Numbered from the stretch's first letter, positions 7,690 through 16,400 are shown. The stretch is 64,000 nt of DNA from Paenibacillus sp. FSL H7-0357 (GCF_000758525.1 NZ_CP009241.1:6324001-6388000); one strand, 5' to 3'. Program-made: numbers and translations. Notes: generated by a model from the letters alone, not told the origin.

Positions 7690-8796
7690 ATGTCTACTCT
7701 TATCACACCCCACACAGACGCCAGAATGGCGAACATTATCGAAAAGGTTCGCGGCGGAGAACGATTAAATTTGGAAGACGGCGTTTATTTATATGAGAGC
7801 AACGATTTGCTCACGATCGGCCAGCTGGCTAATGAAGTCAACCAGCGCAAGAATGGAAACAAGGTATATTTTATCGAAAATATGAGCCTTTATTTCACCA
7901 ATGTTTGCGAATCCCACTGTGCATTCTGCAATTTCCGCAAGGATGACGGAGAAGAAGGCGCTTATACCCTTTCCGGTCAGGAAATGGTGCAATATGTCGA
8001 ACAGCATATTCATCCCGGCGTACGCGAATTCCATATTGTCGGCGGCCATAATGATAAGGTGCCCTTCCAATATTACGTTGATTCGCTGAAAGCTCTGCAT
8101 GAGCGGTTTCCTGAAGTTACCTTAAAAGCCTATACTGCGGCGGAAATTGACTTTTTCACCCGGATCAGCGGACTCAGCATCCGTGAAGTACTGGAGCAGC
8201 TGCGCGCAGCCGGACTCCAATCGCTTACCGGAGGCGGAGCTGAAATTCTCTCTGACCAATACCGTAAAAAAATGCGCGTTGATAAAGCAAACGTCGAAGA
8301 GTATCTGGAAGTGCACCGGGTTGCCCATCAGATGGGCATGAAGACGCACACCACCATGCTCTACGGCTCCATCGAATCGCACGAGGACCGCATCCGCCAT
8401 ATGCTGCAAATCCGCGAGCTGCAGGATGAAACGAACGGATTTATGGTATTTATCCCGTTGTCCATGCAGCCCAAGAACAAAAACGCCGGGATTATGCGCC
8501 GCAACTCCGCGTACGAAGATCTTAAGACAATTGCGATCAGCCGTTTGATGCTGGATAATATTGACCATATTAAAGCTTACTTCATTAATATTGGCGCGCA
8601 GCTGACTCAGGTTGCCCTAAGCTTCGGAGCTTCCGACGTGCATGGCACGATCCTAAAAGAACGGATCAGTCACGCCGCAGGTGCTTTAACTCCTGAAGGT
8701 CTGACACGCGAAGAATTGATCTGGCTCGTAAAAGGCGCCGGACGGATTCCGGTTGAACGGGATACCTTCTACAATGAAATTAAGGTTTACGAATAA
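7690..8796 (+). CDS. mqnE: Aminofutalosine synthase MqnE (radical SAM)
   Basis: 368 aa from the ATG at 7690, which follows CAGGAGG; a longer upstream frame is not supported. The radical-SAM cluster motif CESHCAFC (Cys 73, 77, 80) and the family start GGERLNLEDGVYLY are present, followed by HIVGG and the long TIM-barrel body with SLTGGGAEIL, the MqnE/MqnC signature region. MqnE joins the chorismate-derived enolpyruvyl benzoate to SAM to make aminofutalosine, an early step of the futalosine route to menaquinone. Distinguishing MqnE from MqnC rests on length and overall pattern. It implies the organism uses this route instead of the classical men pathway. Confidence 0.85.
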   Translation: MSTLITPHTDARMANIIEKVRGGERLNLEDGVYLYESNDLLTIGQLANEVNQRKNGNKVYFIENMSLYFTNVCESHCAFCNFRKDDGEEGAYTLSGQEMVQYVEQHIHPGVREFHIVGGHNDKVPFQYYVDSLKALHERFPEVTLKAYTAAEIDFFTRISGLSIREVLEQLRAAGLQSLTGGGAEILSDQYRKKMRVDKANVEEYLEVHRVAHQMGMKTHTTMLYGSIESHEDRIRHMLQIRELQDETNGFMVFIPLSMQPKNKNAGIMRRNSAYEDLKTIAISRLMLDNIDHIKAYFINIGAQLTQVALSFGASDVHGTILKERISHAAGALTPEGLTREELIWLVKGAGRIPVERDTFYNEIKVYE

Positions 8797-8879
8797 TTAA
8801 ACGACTGAGTTAGCCGGAATTATCCTTCGCTGCTGCAAAAACCATATTTGAGCACTACTCGAAAGGAAGATCGGTCTGC

Positions 8880-9941
8880 ATGAGAACACTACTCGTCCTG
8901 GGTGGCGGCTACGGCGGCCTTGCCCTTATCCAAGAACTGCTCAACAACCATCTCCCTCATGATATGGAGATCGTCCTAATCGACCGGATGCCTTATCAGG
9001 GAATCAAGACAGAGTATTATGCGCTTGCTGCAGGGACGGTGAACGATTACCATTTACGCATCCAGTTTCCCGTGCACCCGCGTCTGACCGTCAGATATGG
9101 TGAAGTAGGCTCCATTGATCTGGAGAGCAGAATGATATTCATGGAGACCGGCGAGCCGGTTTCCTATGATATCCTGGCGATCGCTCTCGGCTGTACAGAT
9201 AATTATCATGGCATTCAAGGAGCAGAGCAATATACCTGCAGTATCCAGAGCTTCTCGGAAACGCGGGAAACGTATCGGCGGCTGAATGATGTGAAGCCTT
9301 ATGGAACGGTTAATATTGTAGGCGGGGGATTAAGCGGAGTGGAAATTGCCGCAGAGCTGCGTGAAAGCCGTCCTGACCTGAATATTTCTATACTGGATCG
9401 CGGGGAACGCGTGCTGTCGGCTTTTCCGGCGAAGCTGTCCAAGTATGTGGAGGAATGGTTCAGCGAACACCATGTCGAAACACTGGGCAAAATTTCCGTA
9501 TCTCATGTAGAAAAGGATGCCATCTATAATGGCACCCAGGCTATTCCTGCTGATGTTACCGTATGGACCGCCGGAATCCAGCCGGTCCGGGTAGTCCAGC
9601 AGCTCGGAGTAGCCAAAGACCGCAGTGGCCGGATCATGCTGGACCAATATTACAATATAGCGGATTATCCGGAAGTGTACGTGCTCGGCGACTGCGCCAG
9701 CCTTCCGTTCGCTCCAAGTGCTCAGGCAGCCGGAGCGCAAGGGGAACAGGTAGCACATGTCCTTCAGGCGCTGTGGCGCGGCGAAACACCGAAGCTCCAT
9801 GCGATCAAGCTGAAGGGAACGCTTGGTTCCCTGGGCAAACATGCCGGTTTCGGGCTGATGGGCCGCCGCTCCGTCATGGGACGTGTCCCCCGTCTGCTGA
9901 AAAGCGGCGTATTGTGGATGTCCAAACGGCCTTTGGGTTAA
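8880..9941 (+). CDS. NDH-2-like FAD/NAD(P) oxidoreductase (YutJ-like)
   Basis: 353 aa, shorter than the NDH-2 at 1380-2573. FAD loop GGGYGGLAL at the N-terminus, second dinucleotide loop VGGGLSGVEIAAEL in the middle, VLGDCASL near residue 277 contacting FAD. The C-terminal membrane-binding helix of true NDH-2 is reduced to a short basic hydrophobic tail. B. subtilis has yutJ beside yuzB and yutI, exactly as here, so this is probably the YutJ orthologue; its electron acceptor is not established. AAAGGAAG precedes the ATG by ten bases. It faces the DUF1450 gene tail to tail. Confidence 0.85.
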   Translation: MRTLLVLGGGYGGLALIQELLNNHLPHDMEIVLIDRMPYQGIKTEYYALAAGTVNDYHLRIQFPVHPRLTVRYGEVGSIDLESRMIFMETGEPVSYDILAIALGCTDNYHGIQGAEQYTCSIQSFSETRETYRRLNDVKPYGTVNIVGGGLSGVEIAAELRESRPDLNISILDRGERVLSAFPAKLSKYVEEWFSEHHVETLGKISVSHVEKDAIYNGTQAIPADVTVWTAGIQPVRVVQQLGVAKDRSGRIMLDQYYNIADYPEVYVLGDCASLPFAPSAQAAGAQGEQVAHVLQALWRGETPKLHAIKLKGTLGSLGKHAGFGLMGRRSVMGRVPRLLKSGVLWMSKRPLG

Positions 9942-9975
9942 GTTAAGGTAGGCCAAGGATAGGACTAGCCTTTGA

Positions 9976-10230
9976 CTAGTCCAGTTCCAGATTGTCCCAT
10001 GCTTCCTGTTCCTTAATTGCGGCCTCGATGGCTGCTTCCAGTTCCTCCGGAGAAGCTGCTTCAATAATCTCGCCGTCAACCATGGCGAATGGCTGCAGGT
10101 AGCACTCGCCGCAGTTGTTCAGACAACCGTATTCAATGACATCGTATTCCGGATTTTGTTCCAGCTTTTTTTTCAGCGGTTCCGTGCCATGGCCAATATT
10201 ACTGGCACAAAATTCAATAATTGGTCTCAT
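9976..10230 (-). CDS. DUF1450 family protein (YuzB-like)
   Basis: 84 aa from the ATG at 10228-10230, which follows AGGGAGA; a start seven codons upstream is less well supported. IEFCASN at the start and YGCLNNCGEC in the middle give the conserved Cys pattern of YuzB, a thioredoxin-like ferredoxin fold. The C-terminus is a Glu/Ala-rich helix extending beyond the B. subtilis protein. The function is unknown, but the cysteines and its constant pairing with NifU-type and flavoprotein genes suggest a redox or Fe-S role. Confidence 0.85.
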   Translation of the reverse strand: MRPIIEFCASNIGHGTEPLKKKLEQNPEYDVIEYGCLNNCGECYLQPFAMVDGEIIEAASPEELEAAIEAAIKEQEAWDNLELD

Positions 10231-10312
10231 GATGCTCTCCCTATTCTGCACTAACCATTTTATTTTTTAACTTTTTGTACTATAATGAACTTACGAAAGG
10301 AGTGATTGAGAA

Positions 10313-10561
10313 ATGAGTGAGAATGTACAAAGCACCACCATGTATGATGAAGTACTGGAAGTGCTCGATAAACTTCGTCCGTTCCTGCAGCGCGATGGCG
10401 GTGACGTCGAACTGATCGATGTTGAAGACGGCATTGTTAAGTTGAAGCTTATGGGTGCCTGCGGCAGTTGCCCCAGCTCCACGATCACGTTGAAAGCCGG
10501 GATCGAACGCGCCCTCCTTGAAGAAGTAGAAGGCGTAGAAGAAGTTGTTCAAGTATTCTAA
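10313..10561 (+). CDS. NifU C-terminal-domain iron-sulfur scaffold (YutI-like)
   Basis: 82 aa, a stand-alone Nfu domain. [17 protein letters not shown] and GACGSCPSS, with the CxxC that binds a 4Fe-4S cluster between two subunits, are intact. It delivers clusters to cytoplasmic apo-proteins. Ribosome site AAAGGAG. It is divergent from DUF1450 with only 82 bases between the starts, so their promoters overlap; TATAAT at about 10280 is the likely plus-strand -10. A strong terminator follows. Confidence 0.93.
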   Translation: MSENVQSTTMYDEVLEVLDKLRPFLQRDGGDVELIDVEDGIVKLKLMGACGSCPSSTITLKAGIERALLEEVEGVEEVVQVF

Positions 10562-10576
10562 TCCCGTTTGATACCG

Positions 10577-10616
10577 ATCCCGGATCTTCTGAGAAGAAGA
10601 CCCGGGATTTTTTTGA
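10577..10616 (+). terminator. Intrinsic terminator of nifU-type gene
   Basis: ATCCCGGATCTTCT pairs with AGAAGACCCGGGAT around a four-base loop, followed by a T run. Confidence 0.92.
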
Positions 10617-10713
10617 ACTATAAGAATTTATAGGCTTCACACTACGGCGAAGCCGTTTCCACTTGTTATATGTATTATAGAGGATTTCACATTTCGCAAC
10701 AACCGGAGTACTA

Positions 10714-10750
10714 AAAACCCCGCATGCCTATTTCTGGCATGCGGGGTTTT
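10714..10750. terminator. Bidirectional terminator; ends the met operon on the minus strand
   Basis: AAAACCCCGCATGCC and GGCATGCGGGGTTTT form a perfect 15-base stem with an A tract before and a T tract after, so it works in either direction. Confidence 0.92.
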
Positions 10751-10789
10751 CCGTCGTTGTAATTCTGTTAAGTCAGCTAAGGCAGCAGC

Positions 10790-11668
10790 TTAAAATGCAG
10801 GGATAATCGCACCTTCGTATTTCTCTTCGATAAATGCTTTAGCTTCCGCAGAGTTCAGAGCTGCAGCCAGCTTCTGGATAGCATCGGAATCCTTGTTATC
10901 AGGACGGGATACCAGCAGGTTGGCGTAAGGGGAATCTGCTCCTTCAATGAACAATGCATCTTTGGTTGGAACAAGGCCGGCTTCAAGTGCAAAGTTGGTG
11001 TTGATCAGAGCAATATCCACTTCATCAAGCTGGCGTGGCAGCATTGCTGCATCCAATTCAATGATCTCAAGTTTCTTTTTGTTTTCGGTAATATCCGCTT
11101 TGGTGGAAGTGATATTAGTATCGTCTTTCAAGGTGATCAGGCCGTTTTTAGCCAGCAGAATCAGTGCGCGTCCACCGTTGGTGGCATCGTTCGGAATGGC
11201 TACTTTCGCGCCGTCAGCCAGTTCGTCAATTGATTTGATTTTTTTGGAATAAGCGCCGAAAGGTTCAACGTGAACAGCAGTTACCGATACCAGATCCGAG
11301 CCGTTCTTTTTGTTCTGGTCATCAAGGTAAGGCTTGTGCTGGAAGAAGTTCGCATCCAGTGCCTTTTCGGCAAGCTGTGTGTTCGGCAGGATATAGTCTG
11401 TAAATTCTTTGATCTCCAGCTTGATGCCTTGTGCTTCAAGCAGCGGAGCGATAGCCTTGAGAATTTCAGCATGCGGCACAGGAGATGCGCCGACCACGAG
11501 GGTTACAGGTTCTGCAGCCGGTTCGGTCGTTGGCTCTGCAGAAGCATCTGTTGTTGGTGCATTCGTTGCGGCGGAATTGGCCACGTTATTGGTATTGTTA
11601 TTGTTGCCGCAAGCAGCCAGCACCAATACCAAGGTCAAGCTGAAAAATGTGAGCAGTACTTTCTTCAT
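10790..11668 (-). CDS. metQ: Methionine-binding lipoprotein MetQ
   Basis: 292 aa. Signal peptide ends in the lipobox LAAC with the acylated Cys at about residue 20, followed by an Asn/Thr/Ala linker (residues 22-52) typical of tethered binding proteins. The mature domain matches the NlpA/MetQ family: VVGASPVPHAEIL, FTDYILPN, NFFQHKPYLD, and VAIPNDATNGGRAL. It captures D- or L-methionine outside the membrane for MetNP. It lies at the 3' end of metN-metP-metQ behind a SAM-I riboswitch, which fixes the substrate prediction. Confidence 0.94.
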   Translation of the reverse strand: MKKVLLTFFSLTLVLVLAACGNNNNTNNVANSAATNAPTTDASAEPTTEPAAEPVTLVVGASPVPHAEILKAIAPLLEAQGIKLEIKEFTDYILPNTQLAEKALDANFFQHKPYLDDQNKKNGSDLVSVTAVHVEPFGAYSKKIKSIDELADGAKVAIPNDATNGGRALILLAKNGLITLKDDTNITSTKADITENKKKLEIIELDAAMLPRQLDEVDIALINTNFALEAGLVPTKDALFIEGADSPYANLLVSRPDNKDSDAIQKLAAALNSAEAKAFIEEKYEGAIIPAF

Positions 11669-11720
11669 CTGTAAATCCCCCTTTAATAAATGTATGAATA
11701 AGGCTATATATGGACGTACC

Positions 11721-12389
11721 TTATTTCCGGGTAAAAAATCTGACCAGCCGGTCTCCGGCCATTTGCAGCAGCTGAACTAGTATAACCATCAGCACTACGG
11801 AGATAATCATAACTTCTTTCTCATACCGGTAATAACCGTAGCGGATTGCCAGGTCACCAAGACCGCCGCCGCCGATCATCCCCGACATCGCGGTGTAGGA
11901 AACGAGCGTAACGAGAGTGATGGTCACTCCGGCAAGCAAGCCTGGACGAGCCTCGGGCAAAAGTACACGCATAACGATCTGCCCTGTAGAAGCTCCCATT
12001 CCTTGTGCTGCTTCAATCACGCCCCGGTCAACCTCACGCAGTGCCGTCTCCACCAGTCTGGCAAAAAACGGAGCCGCACCGATGACCAGCGCCGGAATCG
12101 TACCGAGCACACCTATCGAAGTCCCCATAATCGACTTGCTGAAAGGAATCAATGCTACCATTAGAATGAGAAATGGAACGGAACGCAGGATGTTTACAAG
12201 TAGTGATAATACCGAGTAAATAACCCTGATAACAATGTTATTTGATCTTCCCCATAAATATAACACAATTCCGAGTGGTAAACCAAGAATAATTGTGAAT
12301 ATTCCGGAAAATGCCAACATTTTTAGTGTAGCCACTGTAGCATCAAGCATTTCTTCCCAATTAATCGTATTAAAATTCAAGCCGCCCAC
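11721..12389 (-). CDS. metP: Methionine ABC transporter permease
   Basis: 222 aa with five or six predicted membrane segments. The EAA loop (EAAQGMGASTGQI, about residues 134-146) that docks on the ATPase is clear. The GTG start overlaps the last base of the metN stop codon (TAGTG), so translation is coupled. Family: MetI/MetP of the methionine uptake group. Named metP after B. subtilis; the E. coli name is metI. Confidence 0.93.
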   Translation of the reverse strand: MGGLNFNTINWEEMLDATVATLKMLAFSGIFTIILGLPLGIVLYLWGRSNNIVIRVIYSVLSLLVNILRSVPFLILMVALIPFSKSIMGTSIGVLGTIPALVIGAAPFFARLVETALREVDRGVIEAAQGMGASTGQIVMRVLLPEARPGLLAGVTITLVTLVSYTAMSGMIGGGGLGDLAIRYGYYRYEKEVMIISVVLMVILVQLLQMAGDRLVRFFTRK

Positions 12390-13405
12390 TATGAAATCAC
12401 CTCCACATCAAGCCCCTGCGCCGTTAACTCGGCGATTGTGGCTTCAACCGCTTCAGGAGACCCTTCAAAACGGACAATCAGCTGGCCATAAGGCACATCT
12501 TTAATTGTGGAGATTGTCCCCTGTAAAATCGCAAAGTTGACCCCGGTATCGCGGGCCACATGGGACAAGGTAGACTCGTACGTTTTTTGTCCCAAAAAGG
12601 TAATCTTGACGGCCTTGCCGAAATCACCGTTCACTGCATCAATGGCCGCCCGAAGAGGCCCGTCCTGCTGAGTTTCACTACGGATAAACTCCTTGGTTAC
12701 TTCATGCTTGGGCTTCAGGAATACCTCTGCGACATCCCCCTGCTCGATAATACCGCCGCCATGAATGACTGCGACCCGGTCACAGATGCTCTGTATGACA
12801 TGCATTTCATGCGTAATCAGCACAATCGTCAGATTAAATCGCTTGTTGATATCGAGCAGCAGACGCAGGATGGAATCCGTTGTCTGCGGATCCAGCGCCG
12901 AGGTCGCTTCGTCGCATAGCAGCACATCGGGATCACTAGCCAAGGCACGGGCCACGCCCACCCGCTGCTTCTGTCCACCGGACAGCTGGGCAGGATATTT
13001 GTTCAGATGTTGTTCGAGACCAACCAGTGTTATCAGTTCCTTCACTTTATGGTCAATTTCTTTTCCCGGAGTGCCCATCAGCCGCAGCGGAAAAGCGATA
13101 TTATCGTATACTGTAGCCGAAGTGAGCAAATTGAAATGCTGAAAAATCATTCCGATTTTACGCCGCTGCACCTGCAATTGCCTCTGATTCAGCGCCGTCA
13201 GATCCACACCGTTCACCCATACCTCACCCTCTGTCGGACGCTCCAGCAGGTTAATGCAACGGATTAGGGTGCTTTTTCCCGCTCCAGAATGGCCGATTAC
13301 TCCAAAAACCTCACCTTTTTTGATGGACAGGTTCAGATCCCAGAGCGCTGTAGCGGCCTTGCTGCCTTTTCCGTAGACCTTGGTTAAACCTTTTAGCTCT
13401 ATCAA
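12389..13405 (-). CDS. metN: Methionine ABC transporter ATP-binding protein
   Basis: 338 aa. Walker A GHSGAGKST (about residues 38-46), signature LSGGQKQR, Walker B VLLCDEATSALD and the switch histidine in ITHEM are intact. The last 70 residues form a NIL domain, the methionine-sensing regulatory domain that inhibits transport when the cell is replete. First gene of metNPQ, with the SAM-I riboswitch upstream. Confidence 0.95.
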   Translation of the reverse strand: MIELKGLTKVYGKGSKAATALWDLNLSIKKGEVFGVIGHSGAGKSTLIRCINLLERPTEGEVWVNGVDLTALNQRQLQVQRRKIGMIFQHFNLLTSATVYDNIAFPLRLMGTPGKEIDHKVKELITLVGLEQHLNKYPAQLSGGQKQRVGVARALASDPDVLLCDEATSALDPQTTDSILRLLLDINKRFNLTIVLITHEMHVIQSICDRVAVIHGGGIIEQGDVAEVFLKPKHEVTKEFIRSETQQDGPLRAAIDAVNGDFGKAVKITFLGQKTYESTLSHVARDTGVNFAILQGTISTIKDVPYGQLIVRFEGSPEAVEATIAELTAQGLDVEVIS

Positions 13406-13445
13406 TTGCTGTCCCCCTCTCTTTAATTTCTATTTCTATAACATC

Positions 13446-13485
13446 AAAAAGACCTCTTACGATCGATTGCAGATCGCAAGAGGCC
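13446..13485 (-). terminator. Expression-platform terminator of the SAM riboswitch
   Basis: Minus-strand GGCCTCTTGCGATC pairs with CGATCGTAAGAGGTC and is followed by TTTTTG, located between the aptamer and metN. Confidence 0.92.
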
Positions 13486-13504
13486 CTGTGCGTTTATTAA
13501 CAAT

Positions 13505-13650
13505 GCCTTCTCATCTGCCAAAGACCGCAAACCGCGCGGTATTGTAGGAATTAGCACCATGACATTCATCTAAAACGCGGGTTGACGCGTATTACACAAA
13601 TCGGTTGCCGGGCTTCATCGGGCCTATCCCTCCGCCGCTCTCGATAAGAT
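13505..13650 (-). ncRNA. SAM-I (S-box) riboswitch controlling metNPQ
   Basis: The minus strand reads ATCTTATCGAGAG, then GGAGGGATAGGCCC, GATGAAGCCCGGCAACC, a variable arm, GGTGCTAATTCC and finally GCAGATGAGAAGGC, the S-box consensus in order. High SAM stabilises the aptamer, lets the downstream terminator form and shuts off methionine uptake. Confidence 0.96.
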
Positions 13651-13700
13651 TATGATATGAAATTAGTTGCCGTTCTCTGTGAGAAACGAATGCATGCCTA

Positions 13701-13729
13701 AGTATAGTAATTTTCAGGTTTTTTGTCAA
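13701..13729 (-). promoter_or_regulatory. Sigma-A promoter of metNPQ
   Basis: Minus-strand TTGACA (13724-13729), 17 bases, TATACT (13701-13706). The -35 begins 11 bases after the HEPN gene stop, and transcription starts about 45 bases before the riboswitch. Confidence 0.85.
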
Positions 13730-13739
13730 AGGGAAAGTT

Positions 13740-14480
13740 TTACTTGGAGCCGTCCCCTGCTTTCAAGGCTGCCGCGTTTTTACGCCACTGCTCATTGCTG
13801 TAACGGAACGAAGCGCTTAAAGATTTGCACACCATCTCGAGGCACTGCTTCAAATCCTCCAGATGACTGTCCAAATCTTCAAGCTGAATTTTGTCATGCA
13901 GACCTTGATGTCTTTGCCAGAGATCATCCTGCATTTCCGCATTCATATAATGAACTTCGGCGTTGCGGCGTTTGCGCAGATTCTGCAGCGGCTCCCGGTA
14001 AGAGTTCTTGATATTCTCCAGTTCTTCCGCCAGCGGCGCATGCGCTTTGAGCAATTGAAATTGCCGCAGCACGGTGAAATATGAGAAATGGGCTTTGACC
14101 TTGGTCGTGTTGAGATTATACAGACTGTTCAATACAGTTCCAAGCTTGTCCAGCAGTGAGAAGACACGAATAAAGCCGTTTTTATAAAAATAAACATACC
14201 TGGCATAATCGCCCTGCTCGATCACCGTCATATCATCCATATAACCGGCAACAACCAATTTCCGGTAAAAGGCTGCCGCGAACCAGCTTTGCTCCAACTC
14301 GTCCAGGGAGGAAATCAGCCCGCGCGTCCATATCTCCAGCTTGCGGTATTCATGGTCGTGGTCCTCATGCGCGTTCATTTCCTTGCGCAGCATCGCTGCA
14401 AGCTTCGCCATGTTATCCATGGCTTCAGCCAGTACACCGCCGTTCTCGCGCGGCGGTTCTCCCAGTAATATCCGCAGCAT
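13740..14480 (-). CDS. HEPN-domain protein, Cthe_2314-like family
   Basis: 246 aa, almost entirely helical. RKRRNAEVHYMN (about residues 187-198) contains R-x4-H, the HEPN ribonuclease/nucleotide-binding motif, inside a long four-helix layout; the family resembles the Cthe_2314 HEPN proteins common in Paenibacillus. HEPN proteins are often RNases or their partners in toxin-antitoxin and defence settings, but no nucleotidyltransferase partner is adjacent here. The ATG follows AAGGAGG that is itself the end of an R2 repeat array. Confidence 0.6.
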   Translation of the reverse strand: MLRILLGEPPRENGGVLAEAMDNMAKLAAMLRKEMNAHEDHDHEYRKLEIWTRGLISSLDELEQSWFAAAFYRKLVVAGYMDDMTVIEQGDYARYVYFYKNGFIRVFSLLDKLGTVLNSLYNLNTTKVKAHFSYFTVLRQFQLLKAHAPLAEELENIKNSYREPLQNLRKRRNAEVHYMNAEMQDDLWQRHQGLHDKIQLEDLDSHLEDLKQCLEMVCKSLSASFRYSNEQWRKNAAALKAGDGSK

Positions 14481-14487
14481 GTTTTGT

Positions 14488-14634
14488 CCTCCTTAAAGTT
14501 TTGTAAGCATTACATCCTGAATCTACTTCGTACAAAACTCGCTTCGGAAGCATTCGCTTAGTTTTGTGAGCAATTCTTCCTGATTCTTCTTCGTACAAAA
14601 CTAATTTCGGAAGCATTAACTTAGTTTTGTGAGC
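14488..14634 (-). repeat. R2 repeat array A: two 63-bp units plus a terminal unit carrying the ribosome site
   Basis: Read on the minus strand, units 14634-14572 and 14571-14509 both begin GCTCACAAAACTAAG and share about 80 percent of positions. Each can fold with CAAAACT pairing to AGTTTTG around a GCTTCCGAA centre. A third, partial unit (14508-14488) begins GCTTACAAAACTTT and runs straight into AAGGAGG of the HEPN gene. The first unit overlaps the end of the UbiD-family gene and supplies its stop codon. Similar arrays lie at 33601-33733 and 35951-36002. Confidence 0.85.
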
Positions 14635-16400
14635 ATCGGGAAATAGTTCTTCCAGTTTTGGTCGACCACCTTCACAATATCCCCGCACGGTTCCAGCTCA
14701 TCCGGATAATCAGGCTTCATGCGGGCGTCGATAACAATTGGCAGCTTATAGCCAATGTGATGGCGGTTAACCTTGGATTCTGCGTAAATATCGCTCGCCG
14801 GATTAAACCGGGTGAACACAGTCCACAGAAAGGAGGTTTGCGTCTGAGCGGTTTCAGCGGCGTGATCCACCAGTATGACAAGCGGCCATTCCGTTTCGTT
14901 CTGGCGCAGTTCGGCGATCAGTCTCAGCGGAAGCTCAGGGTCGTCTATATAGGATGCACCCGATACCGTTAAACATCCTCCGCAATAAGGAACAACGCCG
15001 GTAATTCCGGGAAGCACTCCCTCATTATAGGTACGGGGAAGCACCCGAACCGGGGATCCGATGCCCATCATTACGCCTTTACTGCCGCGGTTCAGCTTGT
15101 GTCCGGTATAATCCGAGGTATCTTGAGCCGTATTATTCAGCACAACCAGATCAGTTTGCGGATCGAAACGCTCCAGTACCGTCTCCAGCAGCTTGGGGAA
15201 ATCGCAAAGATCCACCGGTTCATTCGTCAGCAGCAGAAATTTGGTCAAAGACAGCTGGCCTTCTCCCAGAATGCGGAAAGCCGATGCCAGCGCTTCGCGC
15301 GAATAGCTTTCGCGCACAACGGCGGATGCCAGCGAATGCGAGCCGGCTTCGGTATAAGACCACAGTGCCTTGACTGACGGCATCAGCAGCGGATAGGCCG
15401 GGGACAGGAGGCGCTGAAGAAAATCCTTCAAATAATAATCCTCCTGGCGGGGTTTGCCGGCAATCGTTGCCGGATAAATCGCATCCTTGCGGTGCCACAT
15501 CCGCTGAACATGCAGGACAGGGAAATCATGCTGCCGGGAATAATATCCATAGGGATCTCCGAAAGGTCCCTCCGGGCGACGTTCCAGCGGCGTTACAAGA
15601 CCGCGGATGGCGAATTCGGATTCAGCGGGAATCCGGTGTCCGCCCATGGGATCCTTAACCATGGGCAGCCGACGGCCCAGCATTAGCGAAGCCAGCAGCA
15701 GTTCAGGCAGCCGCTCCGGCAGGGGAGCAATGGCTGCGGCAATCAGCGCCGGCGGGCCGCCGAGAAATACGGAGACTGGCAGAGCCTCGCCGAGCAGTTC
15801 AGCCTCACGGTGATGAAAACCGCCGCCTTTATGGATTTGCCAATGGACACCTGTTGTATTGTCATCATAAATTTGCACACGGTACATTCCAAGGTTACGG
15901 TTCAACGGATTGGTAATACTCTCGGTATATACTAACGGGAGGGTGATCAGCGGCCCGCCATCCTCGTGCCAGCTTGTGATTCTGGGCAATTCCTGCAGCG
16001 GGTCGGTACTGCGGCATATGCCCAGCACAGGCGCTTCACCCTGGGGCACATCTTTGACGCCTACCTTGAGCAGATCATACAGCAGGCCTTTTTCTTTCCA
16101 TATCGCCGAGGGGGTGGGCGGCAGCAAAGTTTCCACCGCCCCCGTCAGCGACTTCATCAGCTGCTCGGGCCGGGTCCCAAATGCCTGGTTTACCCTGCGG
16201 ACCGTCCCGAATAAATTTGTCGCGACCGGAAAAGGGGTTCCTTTTACATGGGTAAAGAGCAATGCCGGCCCTTCTTCCCGTACCACACGCCGATGAATCT
16301 CCGCCAGTTCAAGATAAGGGTCCACCGGAGTATCAATCACAGCGAGATCCTTATCCTTTCTCAACTGCTCGATCCATTGACGCAAATTATCGTATCCCAC
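14616..16400 (-). CDS. UbiD-family prenyl-FMN-dependent decarboxylase
   Basis: 594 aa from a GTG (16398-16400) with GGAGG nine bases upstream; an earlier start would add residues lacking a ribosome site. MYRVQIYDDNTTGVHWQIHKGGGFHHREAE is the region that binds prenyl-FMN and metal, and PEGPFGDPYGYYSR and the Glu/Arg catalytic surroundings follow. The length (near 600 aa) and the presence of mqnE suggest the menaquinone-decarboxylase branch used with the futalosine route, but no UbiX or UbiA-like gene is adjacent. The last residues (MLTKLS) and stop codon come from R2 repeat sequence. Confidence 0.82.
   Translation of the reverse strand: MGYDNLRQWIEQLRKDKDLAVIDTPVDPYLELAEIHRRVVREEGPALLFTHVKGTPFPVATNLFGTVRRVNQAFGTRPEQLMKSLTGAVETLLPPTPSAIWKEKGLLYDLLKVGVKDVPQGEAPVLGICRSTDPLQELPRITSWHEDGGPLITLPLVYTESITNPLNRNLGMYRVQIYDDNTTGVHWQIHKGGGFHHREAELLGEALPVSVFLGGPPALIAAAIAPLPERLPELLLASLMLGRRLPMVKDPMGGHRIPAESEFAIRGLVTPLERRPEGPFGDPYGYYSRQHDFPVLHVQRMWHRKDAIYPATIAGKPRQEDYYLKDFLQRLLSPAYPLLMPSVKALWSYTEAGSHSLASAVVRESYSREALASAFRILGEGQLSLTKFLLLTNEPVDLCDFPKLLETVLERFDPQTDLVVLNNTAQDTSDYTGHKLNRGSKGVMMGIGSPVRVLPRTYNEGVLPGITGVVPYCGGCLTVSGASYIDDPELPLRLIAELRQNETEWPLVILVDHAAETAQTQTSFLWTVFTRFNPASDIYAESKVNRHHIGYKLPIVIDARMKPDYPDELEPCGDIVKVVDQNWKNYFPMLTKLS

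Noticed and set aside
9330..10079. Long minus-strand open frame under the YutJ-like gene
   Set aside because: Shadow of the real plus-strand gene; no ribosome site and no recognisable domain.
13740..14480. HEPN gene as part of a toxin-antitoxin pair
   Set aside because: No MNT-type nucleotidyltransferase or small antitoxin gene is adjacent.
14488..14634. R2 arrays as a CRISPR
   Set aside because: Units are contiguous with no spacers between, few in number, and no cas genes are present.
14425..14688. Open frame with repeated 21-residue segments near the HEPN gene
   Set aside because: It is the R2 63-bp repeat read in frame. It overlaps two real genes and has no ribosome site.
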